64,000 nucleotides of DNA, taken from the NCBI GenBank assembly GCA_001872725.1, contig MNWR01000093.1, forward strand, positions 1 through 64,000, written 5' to 3'. The notes beneath the pieces were generated by a model. The model was not told where the DNA came from. It made no database searches and saw only the letters and a list, made by a program, of their open reading frames with translations. Shown here piece by piece: positions 14,956 to 24,077 of this stretch. The position numbers and the translations under genes are program-made. Source of the stretch: Proteobacteria bacterium CG1_02_64_396. Lineage in GTDB: Bacteria; Pseudomonadota; MNWR01; CG1-02-64-396. Every line of letters begins with the position of its first letter. The stretch's first letter is position 1.

Positions 14956-16220
14956 GCACATCCGAAACCTTCATCATGACCGACCGGGTGCGGTCGCTGG
15001 TCTACGGGGCGTTGGCCCCCTCTCCGCCGGACGACTTGGCGCAGCGGGTCGCCGCCTTGAATCCCGAGGAGTGGCAGGCGGTGCTGCATTTGGTCCGGCA
15101 ACATCGGGTGGGGCCGATGCTGTTTTGGGGGTTGAGCCGGGGCGGACTGCTGGAGCGGGTGCCACACGAGGTGGCGGCAACCTTGCAACAGCAGCAGCGC
15201 CGTTGGGGTATGCGCAATCTAAAAACCCACGCCGAATTGGTGCGGGTGTGCCGGTTGCTTGAAGAGGCGGGGATCGAAACCATCGCCCTCAAGGGGGCCT
15301 ATCTGGCGACCTTCGCCTACCCCTCGCTGGGGCTGCGCCCACTGCGCGACATCGACCTGCTGGTTCATCCCGACGACGGAATGAAGGCATTCGAAATCTT
15401 GCAAGGCCAGGGTTATGTCCCCGAGGAGCACGGCGATGCCCAGGCCTATGTCACCCAGATCAAACATCTGCCCCGGCTTGACCATCCCCATGGGGTGTCG
15501 GTCGAGTTGCACCTACGCCTGACCTCGCCGCGCGGAGACTTCGCCGACCGCCCCTGGATCGTCGATGACGAGGCCACCCTGTGGGGGCGGAGCGTCGTTC
15601 GGACGGTCGGGGGGAGCGATCTCCGTTTTTTGGAGCCGGTTGATCTGCTTCTACATTTGGCGCTGCACGCCACGGTCGATCACCGCCTGAGCATCGGCCC
15701 CCTCGGGATGGTCGATTTTGCTTGGCTGGCCCACACCCATGATCTCGATTGGGAGCGGGTCATGGCCCGCGCCTGCACCTGCGGTTTAGAAAAACAGACG
15801 CTGTCGGTTTTGGGGCTGGCGGCCCGTCGTTTCGGTACGCCGCTTCCCGCGTTGGTGTTGGGGCGTCTTGATGGCAACGAAGCCTGGCTGGAGAGCGCCG
15901 ATCATCTGATTTATGCCGACGCCGAGCATTTGTTCGTCATGAAGCGGGCGGTGATGGGGTTGGCGCAAGGGTCGTTGGGCGACCGGTTGCGGCAACTGGC
16001 GGCTTTGTTGTTCCCCGAACGAGATGCGTTGGCTGCCGAGTGTCGTGTTCGGCCCGGTCCCTGGCTGGCGCTGAATTACCCTTCGTACTGGATCAAACGG
16101 TTGCGCAAACTCTTTTCTCGCTCCGGCGCTTCGGTTCTAAGGCATCGCCACAGCCTTAAAACCGTGGCCGATCATCAAAGTGCTTTTGATGACTGGTTGG
16201 CGAGGGGGCCCAAACCGTAA
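14952..16220 (+). CDS. Nucleotidyltransferase-like protein (NTP_transf_5 type)
   Basis: This 422-residue protein starts at an ATG overlapping the exporter stop (ATGA). It carries the segment IALKGAYLATFAYPSLGLRP followed by LRDIDLLVHPDD, the metal-binding Asp-x-Asp pattern of the uncharacterised nucleotidyltransferase family PF14907. That family occurs often in clusters with PqqD-like proteins, lasso enzymes and HPr-kinase-like proteins. Relatives may add nucleotides to a kinase product or a peptide terminus, but no reaction is established. It ends the plus-strand lasso operon; hemC begins 124 bases on. Confidence 0.75.
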   Translation: MSTSETFIMTDRVRSLVYGALAPSPPDDLAQRVAALNPEEWQAVLHLVRQHRVGPMLFWGLSRGGLLERVPHEVAATLQQQQRRWGMRNLKTHAELVRVCRLLEEAGIETIALKGAYLATFAYPSLGLRPLRDIDLLVHPDDGMKAFEILQGQGYVPEEHGDAQAYVTQIKHLPRLDHPHGVSVELHLRLTSPRGDFADRPWIVDDEATLWGRSVVRTVGGSDLRFLEPVDLLLHLALHATVDHRLSIGPLGMVDFAWLAHTHDLDWERVMARACTCGLEKQTLSVLGLAARRFGTPLPALVLGRLDGNEAWLESADHLIYADAEHLFVMKRAVMGLAQGSLGDRLRQLAALLFPERDALAAECRVRPGPWLALNYPSYWIKRLRKLFSRSGASVLRHRHSLKTVADHQSAFDDWLARGPKP

Positions 16221-16344
16221 ATCGTCGGGGATGCCAGATGGAGCGGTTTTGCCCATAATGCGACGATCAAATTCATGTCAGTCCCCGTTGTGTGGGCTCC
16301 GCGAACCCCGCCGACACAAGTTTTATCGACCCGACGAAGACCCC

Positions 16345-17337
16345 ATGACCGCCAAAATCTCCCTCGACGCCGTCCGTTCCGAATTACCCAAACTCCTCAA
16401 ACCCCGTGGCCCCCTCGACAAGGTGGTCATCGCCACCCGTGGCTCCAAGCTGGCGCTGTGGCAGAGCAACTGGGTCAAACGGTTGCTTGAGGCGGCCCAC
16501 CCCGAGATCACGGTGGAGCTGCTGATTATGAAAACCCAGGGCGACATCATCCTCGATGTGCCGCTGGCTCAGGTGGGGGGTAAGGGGCTCTTTGTGAAGG
16601 AGCTTGAAGAGGCGCTGCTCGACGGGCGGGCCGATCTGGCGGTGCACTCGATGAAGGATGTCCCCACGGTGCTCCCCGAGGGGTTGGGGATCACGGTAAT
16701 GCTGCCGCGCGAAGATCCCCGCGATGCTTTTCTCTCGGTGAAGTACGACAGCTTCGCGGCGCTGCCCCAGGGGGCCAAGGTGGGGACCTCCTCCCTGCGG
16801 CGCAAGGCGCAATTGCTGGCGGTGCGGCCCGATCTGCACATCTTCGACCTGCGCGGCAACGTCGATACCCGCATCCGCAAGCTCGAAGAGGGGCAATACG
16901 ACGCCATCATCCTGGCCCACGCCGGGGTGCGCCGCCTGGGGGTGACCCAGCACGTCAAGGGGGTGCTCGATCCCGAGGTGATGCTCCCCGCCGTGGCGCA
17001 GGGGGTGGTGGGGATCGAAACGCGGTTGAATGACGAAAAGTTGCTGGCCGGGATCGACTTCCTCCACGACGAGGCGGCGACCGTGGCCGCCACCGCCGAG
17101 CGGGCGCTGCTGCGCCGTCTGGAGGGGGGGTGTCAGGTCCCCATCGCCGCCCACGCCACCCTCGAAGGGGGGGGGCTGGTGCTCGAAGGGCTGGTCGCCG
17201 GTCTAGATGGCAAACAGATTCTGCGCAAGGGTAAGGCGGGTCTGCCCGAGGATGCCCAATGGCTGGGGACCACCCTGGCCGAGGATTTGATTGCCGCCGG
17301 GGCCGACAAGCTGCTGGCCGAGCTGGAGGGGCGTTAA
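16345..17337 (+). CDS. hemC: Hydroxymethylbilane synthase (porphobilinogen deaminase)
   Basis: This 330-residue enzyme joins four porphobilinogen units into hydroxymethylbilane in tetrapyrrole synthesis. Visible family segments are ATRGSKLALWQ, TQGDIILD, GKGLFVKELEEALL, AVHSMKDVPT, GTSSLRRKAQL, DLRGNVDTR and the dipyrromethane cofactor cysteine in GGCQVPI. The start at 16345 (MTAKISLD) gives the usual length with a short N-terminal extension. It heads a haem block with hemD 5 bases downstream. Confidence 0.96.
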   Translation: MTAKISLDAVRSELPKLLKPRGPLDKVVIATRGSKLALWQSNWVKRLLEAAHPEITVELLIMKTQGDIILDVPLAQVGGKGLFVKELEEALLDGRADLAVHSMKDVPTVLPEGLGITVMLPREDPRDAFLSVKYDSFAALPQGAKVGTSSLRRKAQLLAVRPDLHIFDLRGNVDTRIRKLEEGQYDAIILAHAGVRRLGVTQHVKGVLDPEVMLPAVAQGVVGIETRLNDEKLLAGIDFLHDEAATVAATAERALLRRLEGGCQVPIAAHATLEGGGLVLEGLVAGLDGKQILRKGKAGLPEDAQWLGTTLAEDLIAAGADKLLAELEGR

Positions 17338-17342
17338 GCCCG

Positions 17343-18107
17343 ATGACCCCCCTCGTGCTCTTGACCCGTCCTCGCGCCCAATCGGAGGCGATGCTGGGGG
17401 CAGTAAAGGCGCGGGGCTGGGAGGCGCTGGTCTGGCCCCTCAAGGCGATTGAGCCGCCGAGTAACCCGGCCCCCGCCGAAGCTGCGCTGCGTGATCTTCA
17501 ACCGGGGGACACCCTGTTTTTTGGCAGTGCCAACGCGGCTGAGGGCTGGGTGGGCAAGGCCAAGAGGTTGGGGATCGCCCCCTTTTCGAAGGGGGTCGAG
17601 GTGTGGTGTGTTGGTGGGGCGACCGCGCGGGCGTTGGCCGCCCATGGTTGCCAGCCAACGTTGATTCCCGAGCAGGCCAACTCCGAAGGGGTGTGGGATC
17701 AAGCGCTGCGGGAGGGGCGGCTCGATCCGCCACGCCGGATGATTCTCCCCCGCGGCGAGCATGGCCGGGAGTGGTTGGGGGAGCAGTTGACGGCGCGAGG
17801 GTGGCAGGTGCTGCCGGTGGCAGTCTATCGGGTGGTCGATGTGCGACCCGATATGGGGGCGCTGGAGCGGGTGCTGAGTCCCGGACGACCCGTGGCGGCG
17901 CTGTTGTTTCAGGCCTCGGCGGTCGCCCCTGCCGTGGAGGCCCTATCGGCTGTGGCCGTCCCGGTGTGCTGGGGCGCCCTCTCCGAACCGGTCGCTCGGG
18001 CATTGCGTGAACGGGGCATCGAGCCGTTCCAGGGTGCCGACCACCGCGCCGACGCCTTGCTCGATGCCCTGATGCAGTGCCAAGGTTTTGGGCCGTCGCC
18101 CCATTGA
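17343..18107 (+). CDS. hemD: Uroporphyrinogen-III synthase
   Basis: This 254-residue protein is consistent with HemD, which cyclises hydroxymethylbilane with inversion of ring D. The family is poorly conserved. Supporting segments are [10 protein letters not shown] at the N-terminus, [34 protein letters not shown] and PVAVYRVV. It begins 5 bases after hemC and is followed by hemB, as expected for a haem operon. Confidence 0.9.
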   Translation: MTPLVLLTRPRAQSEAMLGAVKARGWEALVWPLKAIEPPSNPAPAEAALRDLQPGDTLFFGSANAAEGWVGKAKRLGIAPFSKGVEVWCVGGATARALAAHGCQPTLIPEQANSEGVWDQALREGRLDPPRRMILPRGEHGREWLGEQLTARGWQVLPVAVYRVVDVRPDMGALERVLSPGRPVAALLFQASAVAPAVEALSAVAVPVCWGALSEPVARALRERGIEPFQGADHRADALLDALMQCQGFGPSPH

Positions 18108-18138
18108 GTTGTTTGCGATTTCATCTGCTGGAGCCCTC

Positions 18139-19110
18139 ATGACCATCCGTACCCGCCGTCTGCGCCGCACCGACAACCTGCGCCGCATGGTGCAGGAGAC
18201 CCGTCTGGCCGCGACCGACCTGATCGCCCCCCTCTTCGTGGTGCCGGGCCGCGGGATCCGCAAACCGATTGGTTCGATGCCGGGGGTTAATCAGACCTCC
18301 ATCGACGAGCTGATCGCCGATTGCCAGCGTCTCTACGGGCTTGGGGTTCCCGCCGTCATCCTTTTTGGTATCCCCGCCCACAAAGATGCGGTGGGCTCCG
18401 AGGCCTACGCCGAGCACGGCATCGTGCAAGAGGCGGTGCGGGCGCTGAAGAAAGCGCTGCCCGATCTGGTTGTGATCACCGACGTCTGCCTGTGCGAATA
18501 CACCGATCACGGTCACTGCGGCATCATTCATGACGGCGAGGTCCTCAACGATCCCACCGTCCAGGTGCTGGTGCGCGAGGCGGTCAGCCATGCCAAGGCT
18601 GGAGCCGACATGGTCGCCCCTTCCGACATGATGGACGGCCGGGTCGCCGCCATTCGGGCGGGGCTCGACGCCGCCGGCTTCGAACACATCCCCATCATGG
18701 CCTACTCCACCAAGTTCGCCTCGGGCTACTACGGCCCCTTTCGCGAGGCGGCCGAGTCGACCCCCGCCTTCGGCGACCGCCGGGCGTATCAAATGGATCC
18801 GGCCAATCGGCTGGAGGCGATCCGCGAAAGCCTGATCGACGAGGCCGAGGGGGCCGACATCCTCATGGTCAAGCCGGCGCTCGCCTACCTCGACATCCTG
18901 CGCGACATTCGCGAGGTCACCCGGCTGCCCCTGGCCGCCTACAACGTCAGCGGCGAGTACAGCATGATCAAACTGGCGGGACAGGCGGGGGTGATCGACG
19001 GCGACCGGGTGATGATGGAGACCCTGATCGGCATGCGCCGAGCCGGGGCCGATCTGATCCTCACCTATTTCGCCGAGGATGCCGCCCGTCTGCTCAAGGA
19101 GGGTTTGTGA
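18139..19110 (+). CDS. hemB: Delta-aminolevulinic acid dehydratase (porphobilinogen synthase)
   Basis: This 323-residue enzyme condenses two 5-aminolevulinate molecules to porphobilinogen. Family hallmarks are [10 protein letters not shown], the metal-site region [24 protein letters not shown], the Schiff-base lysine region [14 protein letters not shown] and [11 protein letters not shown]. Its stop codon overlaps the GTG start of the next gene. Its place between hemD and hemX is unusual compared with the common hemCDXY order. Confidence 0.96.
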   Translation: MTIRTRRLRRTDNLRRMVQETRLAATDLIAPLFVVPGRGIRKPIGSMPGVNQTSIDELIADCQRLYGLGVPAVILFGIPAHKDAVGSEAYAEHGIVQEAVRALKKALPDLVVITDVCLCEYTDHGHCGIIHDGEVLNDPTVQVLVREAVSHAKAGADMVAPSDMMDGRVAAIRAGLDAAGFEHIPIMAYSTKFASGYYGPFREAAESTPAFGDRRAYQMDPANRLEAIRESLIDEAEGADILMVKPALAYLDILRDIREVTRLPLAAYNVSGEYSMIKLAGQAGVIDGDRVMMETLIGMRRAGADLILTYFAEDAARLLKEGL

Positions 19111-20120
19111 GCGAACCAACCCGCACCGATACCCCACCGCCTGAACCGAAGGTCGTAGGCAACGATCCGGTCGAGGAACAGGTGACCCCAAGCGATTCTC
19201 GACCCGACGCACGACAAGAGGCAGAGAGGGTCGAGGTCTTGCAGGACCAAGAGCCTCACAAGGCGACCGACGAAGCCGCACCGCCTCGCCAAGGTGGGGG
19301 CTTGGGGCGCAAATGGTTGATTTTGGCGCTGCTGATCGTCGCGGTACCGGTCGGTTGGCTGGGTTGGCGCGCCCAGGACTACCATGCCGATCAGGGCCAT
19401 TGGCCCACGGTCGCCACCATGAAGGGGTGGCTGTCGGGGCAGGTGGAACCGACCCCTTTCGAGCGGGCGTGGCAGGAGCAGCATCGCACGATGCAAAGCA
19501 AGGTTTTGGGACTTGAGCGGCAAAACAGTGCGCTTTCAGACCGGGTGCAAACCCTGGAGGAGGAGCGCCGCGAGCTGAGCCAACGTTTCGATGCCCTGGC
19601 CAGCCGTTTAGAAGCCGGACTGGCGGCTCAGTCGCTCCCAGTTCAAACCGACGCTGGAATGAGCGACAACGGCGAAGCGCTGGCCGCTCTGGGGCGTCGG
19701 CTGCAAACCCTGGAACAACAGGTGGCTGCCGGGTTAATCCCCCAGGCCACCGCCCCTGAGCTGGTGCAAGCGTTGTGGGATCGGGGTTGGTTTGGCGCCG
19801 TGGCAGCCTTGGTCGAAAACCCCGACGACCGTCGTTTGGCCCAAGGTGCCCAGCGGGTTCGTGGCGAACTGTTGCAACTGCTGCAAGGCGGTGAATCGGT
19901 GGAGGAAGAGCATTACTGGGGTGGCTTGGTCACCCTGCGCCAGGGGGCAAGTACAAACGGTCGGCAGGCGACGCTGGCATTGCTGCTGGGCGACTGGCAG
20001 GGGCTGGCCCGAGCCATCGAGCAACTTCAAGGGTCGGCACCCCAAACGGGCGCCACCTTCGAGCAATTTGAGGCGCTACGGCGTCAAGGTGAGGGGCGAT
20101 GGGCTTCCTCCGCATCCTGA
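19107..20120 (+). CDS. hemX: HemX-like membrane protein
   Basis: The protein has 337 residues and a GTG start overlapping the hemB stop. The first 65 residues are charged and Pro-rich, followed by one membrane helix ([18 protein letters not shown]). A coiled-coil-rich periplasmic part ([21 protein letters not shown]) and a helical C-terminal domain come next. This fits HemX, annotated as a putative uroporphyrinogen-III C-methyltransferase but lacking a methyltransferase fold. The real role, probably organising haem synthesis at the membrane, is unproven. The downstream hemY overlaps by 22 bases. Confidence 0.8.
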   Translation: MSEPTRTDTPPPEPKVVGNDPVEEQVTPSDSRPDARQEAERVEVLQDQEPHKATDEAAPPRQGGGLGRKWLILALLIVAVPVGWLGWRAQDYHADQGHWPTVATMKGWLSGQVEPTPFERAWQEQHRTMQSKVLGLERQNSALSDRVQTLEEERRELSQRFDALASRLEAGLAAQSLPVQTDAGMSDNGEALAALGRRLQTLEQQVAAGLIPQATAPELVQALWDRGWFGAVAALVENPDDRRLAQGAQRVRGELLQLLQGGESVEEEHYWGGLVTLRQGASTNGRQATLALLLGDWQGLARAIEQLQGSAPQTGATFEQFEALRRQGEGRWASSAS

Positions 20121-21247
20121 TTGTTTCGCTCACCCTGGGGCTGGCCGGTTGGGCTGCCGTGGCGGTGGGGCCGTCGACACTGCTTGCTCCGGTCACCCTG
20201 CAAGGAGGTGATTGGGCGCTGAGCGCGCCGCTGTGGTTGCTGGTGTTGCTGCTGCTGGCGGTCGCGGCGCTGGGGAGCGGGTTGATTCATTTGCTGACCC
20301 TGCCGGGGCGGCTACGCCGCTGGCGGCAACGCCGTGCTCGTGAGCGGATCTGGGGGGCGGCCGAGGCGGGACTGATCGAGGCGTTGCGCGGCGAACATGG
20401 GGTCGGAATGCGACGCTTCGAAAACCTATCGGTTCAGTACCCCGATCTGGTGTTGATGCGCTGGTTGCGACCCCTGCTCGGTTCGGGTCCTCGTCCCGAC
20501 GGTAGAGACGGCCAGGTGATCGGACTGCGGCAACAGGCCCTCAACGCCGAACAATCGGGCGATTGGGCTCAGGTGCGGCAGGCGGCGCTGCAATGGGTCG
20601 ATTTGGCCCCCAAAAGCGGGGGGGGTTGGTGGTACGGCTTTGCAGCCGAGTTGCACCTCGACCCCGAACAGGCCGAGCGCTGGCTTAGCGGCCTGAAGGG
20701 GGATCGTTCCGCCAAAGAGAGGGCCAAGCAGATGCTGGCCTGGGTTCGGGCTTGGCGTTTTTTTCAGCAAGGGGATCTGGCTTCGGCGTTTGCTCAGGCC
20801 TATGCGGGGCGGGACGACCTTCGTGTGCGCCGTTTTGCGGTGATGCTCGGCGCTTTGCTCGGCAAAGAGAGTGCGGTCAAGCGGTTGGAGATGGCCGACA
20901 TGGCCCCCTTGGTTCCCTATGGTTGCAAGCACTTGGAGCGTAGTGAGGCGACGGATCGCCTCGCACGGCTGGAGTCGATTTGGCGTCGGGCCGTGCGTCC
21001 CGAACTCTTCGCCCCCCTGGTCGCCCAGTGCGCTGCGGTTGCAGAAATCCCTGCGCTGGCTCGCGAGGCTCAGGCACAAATCGCCCTGACGCGTCATACT
21101 CGGGCAGAAATTGTATGTCCTCATTGCCAGACGGCATGGCCCGATGTGGCGCCGGTGTGCCCGGGTTGCGGTCGCGGGGTTTGGGAGTCGCTACGTCCCA
21201 TGGTGAGCCCTGTCTGGCTGGGTGGCGATGGGCGCTTGTCGCACTGA
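20099..21247 (+). CDS. hemY: HemY-like tetratricopeptide membrane protein
   Basis: The protein has 382 residues. Two membrane helices at the N-terminus (about 4-22 and 38-62) are followed by a helical TPR-like region, as in proteobacterial HemY of the hemCDXY operon. This is not the protoporphyrinogen oxidase of the same name. It ends with a rubredoxin-like zinc ribbon (CPHC, then CPGC 15 residues later), also typical of TPR proteins of the LapB type. It overlaps hemX and closes the haem block before the ATP synthase promoter. Confidence 0.78.
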   Translation: MGFLRILIVSLTLGLAGWAAVAVGPSTLLAPVTLQGGDWALSAPLWLLVLLLLAVAALGSGLIHLLTLPGRLRRWRQRRARERIWGAAEAGLIEALRGEHGVGMRRFENLSVQYPDLVLMRWLRPLLGSGPRPDGRDGQVIGLRQQALNAEQSGDWAQVRQAALQWVDLAPKSGGGWWYGFAAELHLDPEQAERWLSGLKGDRSAKERAKQMLAWVRAWRFFQQGDLASAFAQAYAGRDDLRVRRFAVMLGALLGKESAVKRLEMADMAPLVPYGCKHLERSEATDRLARLESIWRRAVRPELFAPLVAQCAAVAEIPALAREAQAQIALTRHTRAEIVCPHCQTAWPDVAPVCPGCGRGVWESLRPMVSPVWLGGDGRLSH

Positions 21248-21268
21248 TTTCCAGTTTCGAATTGTGGT

Positions 21269-21297
21269 TTGACAGGCAACTCCCCCCTCCCTAGAAT
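21269..21297 (+). promoter_or_regulatory. Sigma-70 promoter for the ATP synthase operon
   Basis: TTGACA at 21269-21274 (perfect -35) is followed after exactly 17 bases by TAGAAT at 21292-21297 (-10, one mismatch from TATAAT). It lies 33 bases before the atpI start, so the expected leader is short. Confidence 0.85.
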
Positions 21298-21329
21298 CCC
21301 GCGCCTTTAACGTATACCCCCAGGTAGCC

Positions 21330-21746
21330 ATGCACGTCTCCAGCGTGATTCGCAATCAAACCGTGGTCGTGTTGTTGATGGCCGGGGTGCTGAATTGGAG
21401 CCTGGGGCGCCAAGAGGCGCTGGCCTTTTTGGTTGGTGGAGGCTTGGTTCTTTCGGCCTTCATCATGATGTGGGGGCGGATGAACGGCGCGTTTTCGGCC
21501 CCGGCCGAGGGTGCGGGGCGGGTGCTCATGATGGGGGCGATGATTCGCTTTATCTGGGTTGCTGCAGGATGCGCCGCCGCCATTGCCTGGTTGCGTCTGC
21601 CGGTGGCGCCGCTGCTGGCAGGGTTGATTGCCCCCCCGATGGTGGGCTGGATCAACGGGGTCTGGGTCGCCTGGCATGAAATCAAGGCTCATCCGGTTCA
21701 GGGTGTAGGCGTTCGCCCCGAACCCAAAAAATCGCAACGTCCTTAA
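21330..21746 (+). CDS. atpI: ATP synthase protein I
   Basis: This 138-residue membrane protein has four predicted helices (for example VVVLLMAGVLNWSLG, ALAFLVGGGLVLSAFIMMW and APLLAGLIAPPMVGWINGVWVAW). Position as first gene of the atp operon and size fit AtpI, an assembly factor for the c-ring that is not part of the finished enzyme. It lies 33 bases after the promoter and 33 bases before atpB. Confidence 0.85.
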   Translation: MHVSSVIRNQTVVVLLMAGVLNWSLGRQEALAFLVGGGLVLSAFIMMWGRMNGAFSAPAEGAGRVLMMGAMIRFIWVAAGCAAAIAWLRLPVAPLLAGLIAPPMVGWINGVWVAWHEIKAHPVQGVGVRPEPKKSQRP

Positions 21747-21779
21747 ACTTTTTCGTTTTGATAGCAGTGGGAGTTCCCG

Positions 21780-22514
21780 ATGGCGGCTGAGCACGGCGGC
21801 AGCGCGATTTCGCACCACCTGCAACATTGGACTGTCCCCTTCATGGGGGGGCATCTCAATATGGACTCGCTGATTTCCTCCTGGGTGGTGTGCGCCATTT
21901 TGGTTGGGGTTGGTTTGCTGGTGCGCAAGGGGCTGGTGACCGACGGCGCCCCCAGCCGCTTGCAGAACCTGGTCGAGATGCTGGTGGAGTTCATCAACAA
22001 CACCGTGCGCGACAACTTCCCTGGTAAGAATCCCCACATCGCACCGCTGGCGCTGACCATCTTCGCCTTCGTGCTGCTGTGCAACACCATCGACATCCTG
22101 CCTGTTTATTTGGGGATCAAGACCCCGACCGCCGACATCAACCTGCCGGTGGCGATGGCGCTGGTCGTGTTCTCGATGACCCTCTACTACAGCATCAAGG
22201 TCAAGGGGTTGGGGTACTTCAAAACCTACCTCTTCCACCCGTTCGGTAAGTTCTTGATGCCGGTCAACATCGTCATGACCGCCATCGAAGAGCTGGCCAA
22301 GCCCCTTTCGCTCTCGTTCCGGCTCTTCGGCAACATGTTTGCCGGCGAGGTGATCTTCCTGCTCTTTGCCTCCCTGATTCCCTGGTGGATGCACTTTGTG
22401 CCGGGGGTGCTGTGGTCGGGCTTCCACCTCTTTGTCGGTCTGATTCAGGCATTCATTTTCATGATCCTCACCGTGGTCTATCTCTCGATGGCCCATCAGG
22501 TCGACGAACACTAA
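21780..22514 (+). CDS. atpB: ATP synthase Fo subunit a
   Basis: This 244-residue membrane protein forms the proton half-channels beside the c-ring. The conserved helix with the essential arginine is visible (EELAKPLSLSFRLFGNMFAGEVI), as are the C-terminal segment VGLIQAFIFMILTVVYLSMA and the N-terminal HHLQHWTVPF stretch. Length and operon place are standard. Confidence 0.96.
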   Translation: MAAEHGGSAISHHLQHWTVPFMGGHLNMDSLISSWVVCAILVGVGLLVRKGLVTDGAPSRLQNLVEMLVEFINNTVRDNFPGKNPHIAPLALTIFAFVLLCNTIDILPVYLGIKTPTADINLPVAMALVVFSMTLYYSIKVKGLGYFKTYLFHPFGKFLMPVNIVMTAIEELAKPLSLSFRLFGNMFAGEVIFLLFASLIPWWMHFVPGVLWSGFHLFVGLIQAFIFMILTVVYLSMAHQVDEH

Positions 22515-22581
22515 AACCCGCTTCGTTTTTCGTCCTATCTCGAATCGGCTCAATCGAGCCAACACATTGGAGGCATTCATC

Positions 22582-22830
22582 ATGTCGGAGATGCTCAGCG
22601 CGGCCACCCTCATCAGCGTCGGCCTGATCCTCGGGGCCGCTGGCCTCGGTTCCGCCATCGGTTGGGGTCTGATCACCTCGAAGGCTCTGGAGGGGATCGC
22701 CCGTCAGCCTGAGATGCGTCCTCAGCTGATGTTCAACATGTTCATCTTCGCCGGCCTGATGGAGTCGTTCCCCTTCATCATCATGGCCTTCGGCCTCTGG
22801 TTCCTGTTCGCCAATCCCTTCGCGGGCTAA
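22582..22830 (+). CDS. atpE: ATP synthase Fo subunit c
   Basis: This 82-residue hairpin of two membrane helices forms the rotor ring. The polar loop is ARQPE. The ion-binding carboxylate is Glu61 in GLMESFPF, followed by Ser. Sodium-type rings also need a Gln in the first helix, which is Trp (GWGL) here, so proton coupling is more likely. The start at 22582 is chosen for the ATTGGAGG site 13 bases upstream and the normal length. Confidence 0.96.
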   Translation: MSEMLSAATLISVGLILGAAGLGSAIGWGLITSKALEGIARQPEMRPQLMFNMFIFAGLMESFPFIIMAFGLWFLFANPFAG

Positions 22831-22945
22831 TCGAACCGGTAGGGCGTCGCTCCTCCCTTCGTGGAGGGGTGCCGCTCGGGCTGGTCTTTTGATGTCCGGT
22901 CCCCAAACCGCAACATGTTTATGTTCGTAACCAGAGGGTAGAGCC

Positions 22946-23422
22946 GTGGAGCTAGGACTTACCTTGGTGGGTCAGGTCATTACCTTCCTGATCCTCCTGT
23001 TCCTCCTCAAACGCTATGTGTATGGCCCCATCACCGGGTTGATGGACCAGCGGGCGGAAAAAATTGCCCAGGGTCTGAATCAAGCCGACGAGGCCAAGCG
23101 CCGTCTGCAAGAGGCCGAGATCGAGGCCGCCGAGTTGGCCAAGGCTGCCAAAACCAAGGCCCTTGAGATCCTCAATCAGGCCGAGAAATCGGCCGGTCAG
23201 CTGCGCGAGGAGTCGGTCGCCAAGGCCCGTGAAGAGGCCGAGGGGATCGTCGCCGCCGCCCGTGAAGAGATCGCCGCCGAGGTTCAAAAGGCGCGCGGTC
23301 AGCTCCAGGCCGAGCTCGCCGACATGATTGTCCTGGGCGCCTCCCGCATTCTCGAAGCCGAGTTGGACGCCGAGCGTCACAAGGCGGTGATCGGGGATGT
23401 CATCAGCCGGATGGAGCACTAA
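22946..23422 (+). CDS. atpF: ATP synthase Fo subunit b
   Basis: This 158-residue peripheral stalk subunit has one N-terminal membrane helix (VGQVITFLILLFLLKRYVY) and then a long charged coiled coil rich in Ala, Glu and Lys. It starts with GTG at 22946, with AGAGGGTAGAG upstream. atpH follows after 3 bases. It links subunit a to F1. Confidence 0.95.
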   Translation: MELGLTLVGQVITFLILLFLLKRYVYGPITGLMDQRAEKIAQGLNQADEAKRRLQEAEIEAAELAKAAKTKALEILNQAEKSAGQLREESVAKAREEAEGIVAAAREEIAAEVQKARGQLQAELADMIVLGASRILEAELDAERHKAVIGDVISRMEH

Positions 23423-23425
23423 GCC

Positions 23426-23962
23426 ATGTCGATTGGAGTCGTTGCCCGGCGTTATGCCCAGGCGACCTACGAGGTTGCGGCGGGTGGTGGCGATCTGGCC
23501 CCCTGGCGGGAAGGGATGGCTCTGTTGGCCGCCGTCGCCCGGGACGCCGAGTTCGCCTCCTTTGTCGACAATCCGGCGGTGAGCCAGGCGGCCAAATCGC
23601 AGGTGGTTGAGAAGCTGTTGGCCGGTACCCACGAGGGGGTTCGCCGCTTGGGACAGGTCCTATTGAGCAACGGTCGCATCGCCATTGCCCCCGAGATCCT
23701 GGAGGCCTTCGAGCAGTTCGCGCTTGAAGCCGCTGGGGTGATGGGGGGTGAGGTTGTCTCCGCCGTGGCGCTGAGCGATGCCCAGCGCGGCGAGTTGGAA
23801 GCGGCCCTGGCCAAGCGTTTCGGCGCCAAGGTTAAGCTGGCCTACCGGATCGATCCCTCCGTGCTGGGTGGGGTCCGGGTACAGCTTAAAGATACCGTCA
23901 TCGACGGCACTTTGGCCCGGCGTCTGGAGCTACTGCGCCAGCGATTGGCGGCAGCTGCCTGA
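23426..23962 (+). CDS. atpH: ATP synthase F1 subunit delta
   Basis: This 178-residue subunit joins the b stalk to the alpha3beta3 head. Family features are RRYAQATYEVA at the N-terminus, helical bundles, and the C-terminal AYRIDPSVLGGVRVQLKDTVIDGTLARRLELLRQ segment (seen as AYRIDPSVLGG and DGTLARRLELL). A palindrome-bearing gap of 115 bases follows before atpA. Confidence 0.95.
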   Translation: MSIGVVARRYAQATYEVAAGGGDLAPWREGMALLAAVARDAEFASFVDNPAVSQAAKSQVVEKLLAGTHEGVRRLGQVLLSNGRIAIAPEILEAFEQFALEAAGVMGGEVVSAVALSDAQRGELEAALAKRFGAKVKLAYRIDPSVLGGVRVQLKDTVIDGTLARRLELLRQRLAAAA

Positions 23963-23974
23963 TCCAAGTCCATT

Positions 23975-24063
23975 CCAGTCCGGTTCGGACTGGCACGAAT
24001 ACGTCCAAAATTGAGTAGGGCGGCTTGATGCCGCCAAAGTGTTGGCGGGCTACCCCGCCCTAC
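23975..24063. repeat. Palindromic intergenic element between atpH and atpA
   Basis: A hairpin CCAGTCC/GGACTGG lies at 23975-23993. An inverted repeat GTAGGGCGG (24015-24023) pairs with CCGCCCTAC (24055-24063), with an inner CCGCCAA/TTGGCGG pair. This looks like a small dispersed repeat inserted within the operon. It could act as an RNA stability or processing element. Confidence 0.6.
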
Positions 24064-24077
24064 CGAGAGACAGCGCC

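Noticed and set aside
22582-22830. Sodium-coupled ATP synthase, from Glu-Ser in the c subunit
   Set aside because: The second ligand Gln of sodium-type c rings is replaced by Trp, so the signature is incomplete.
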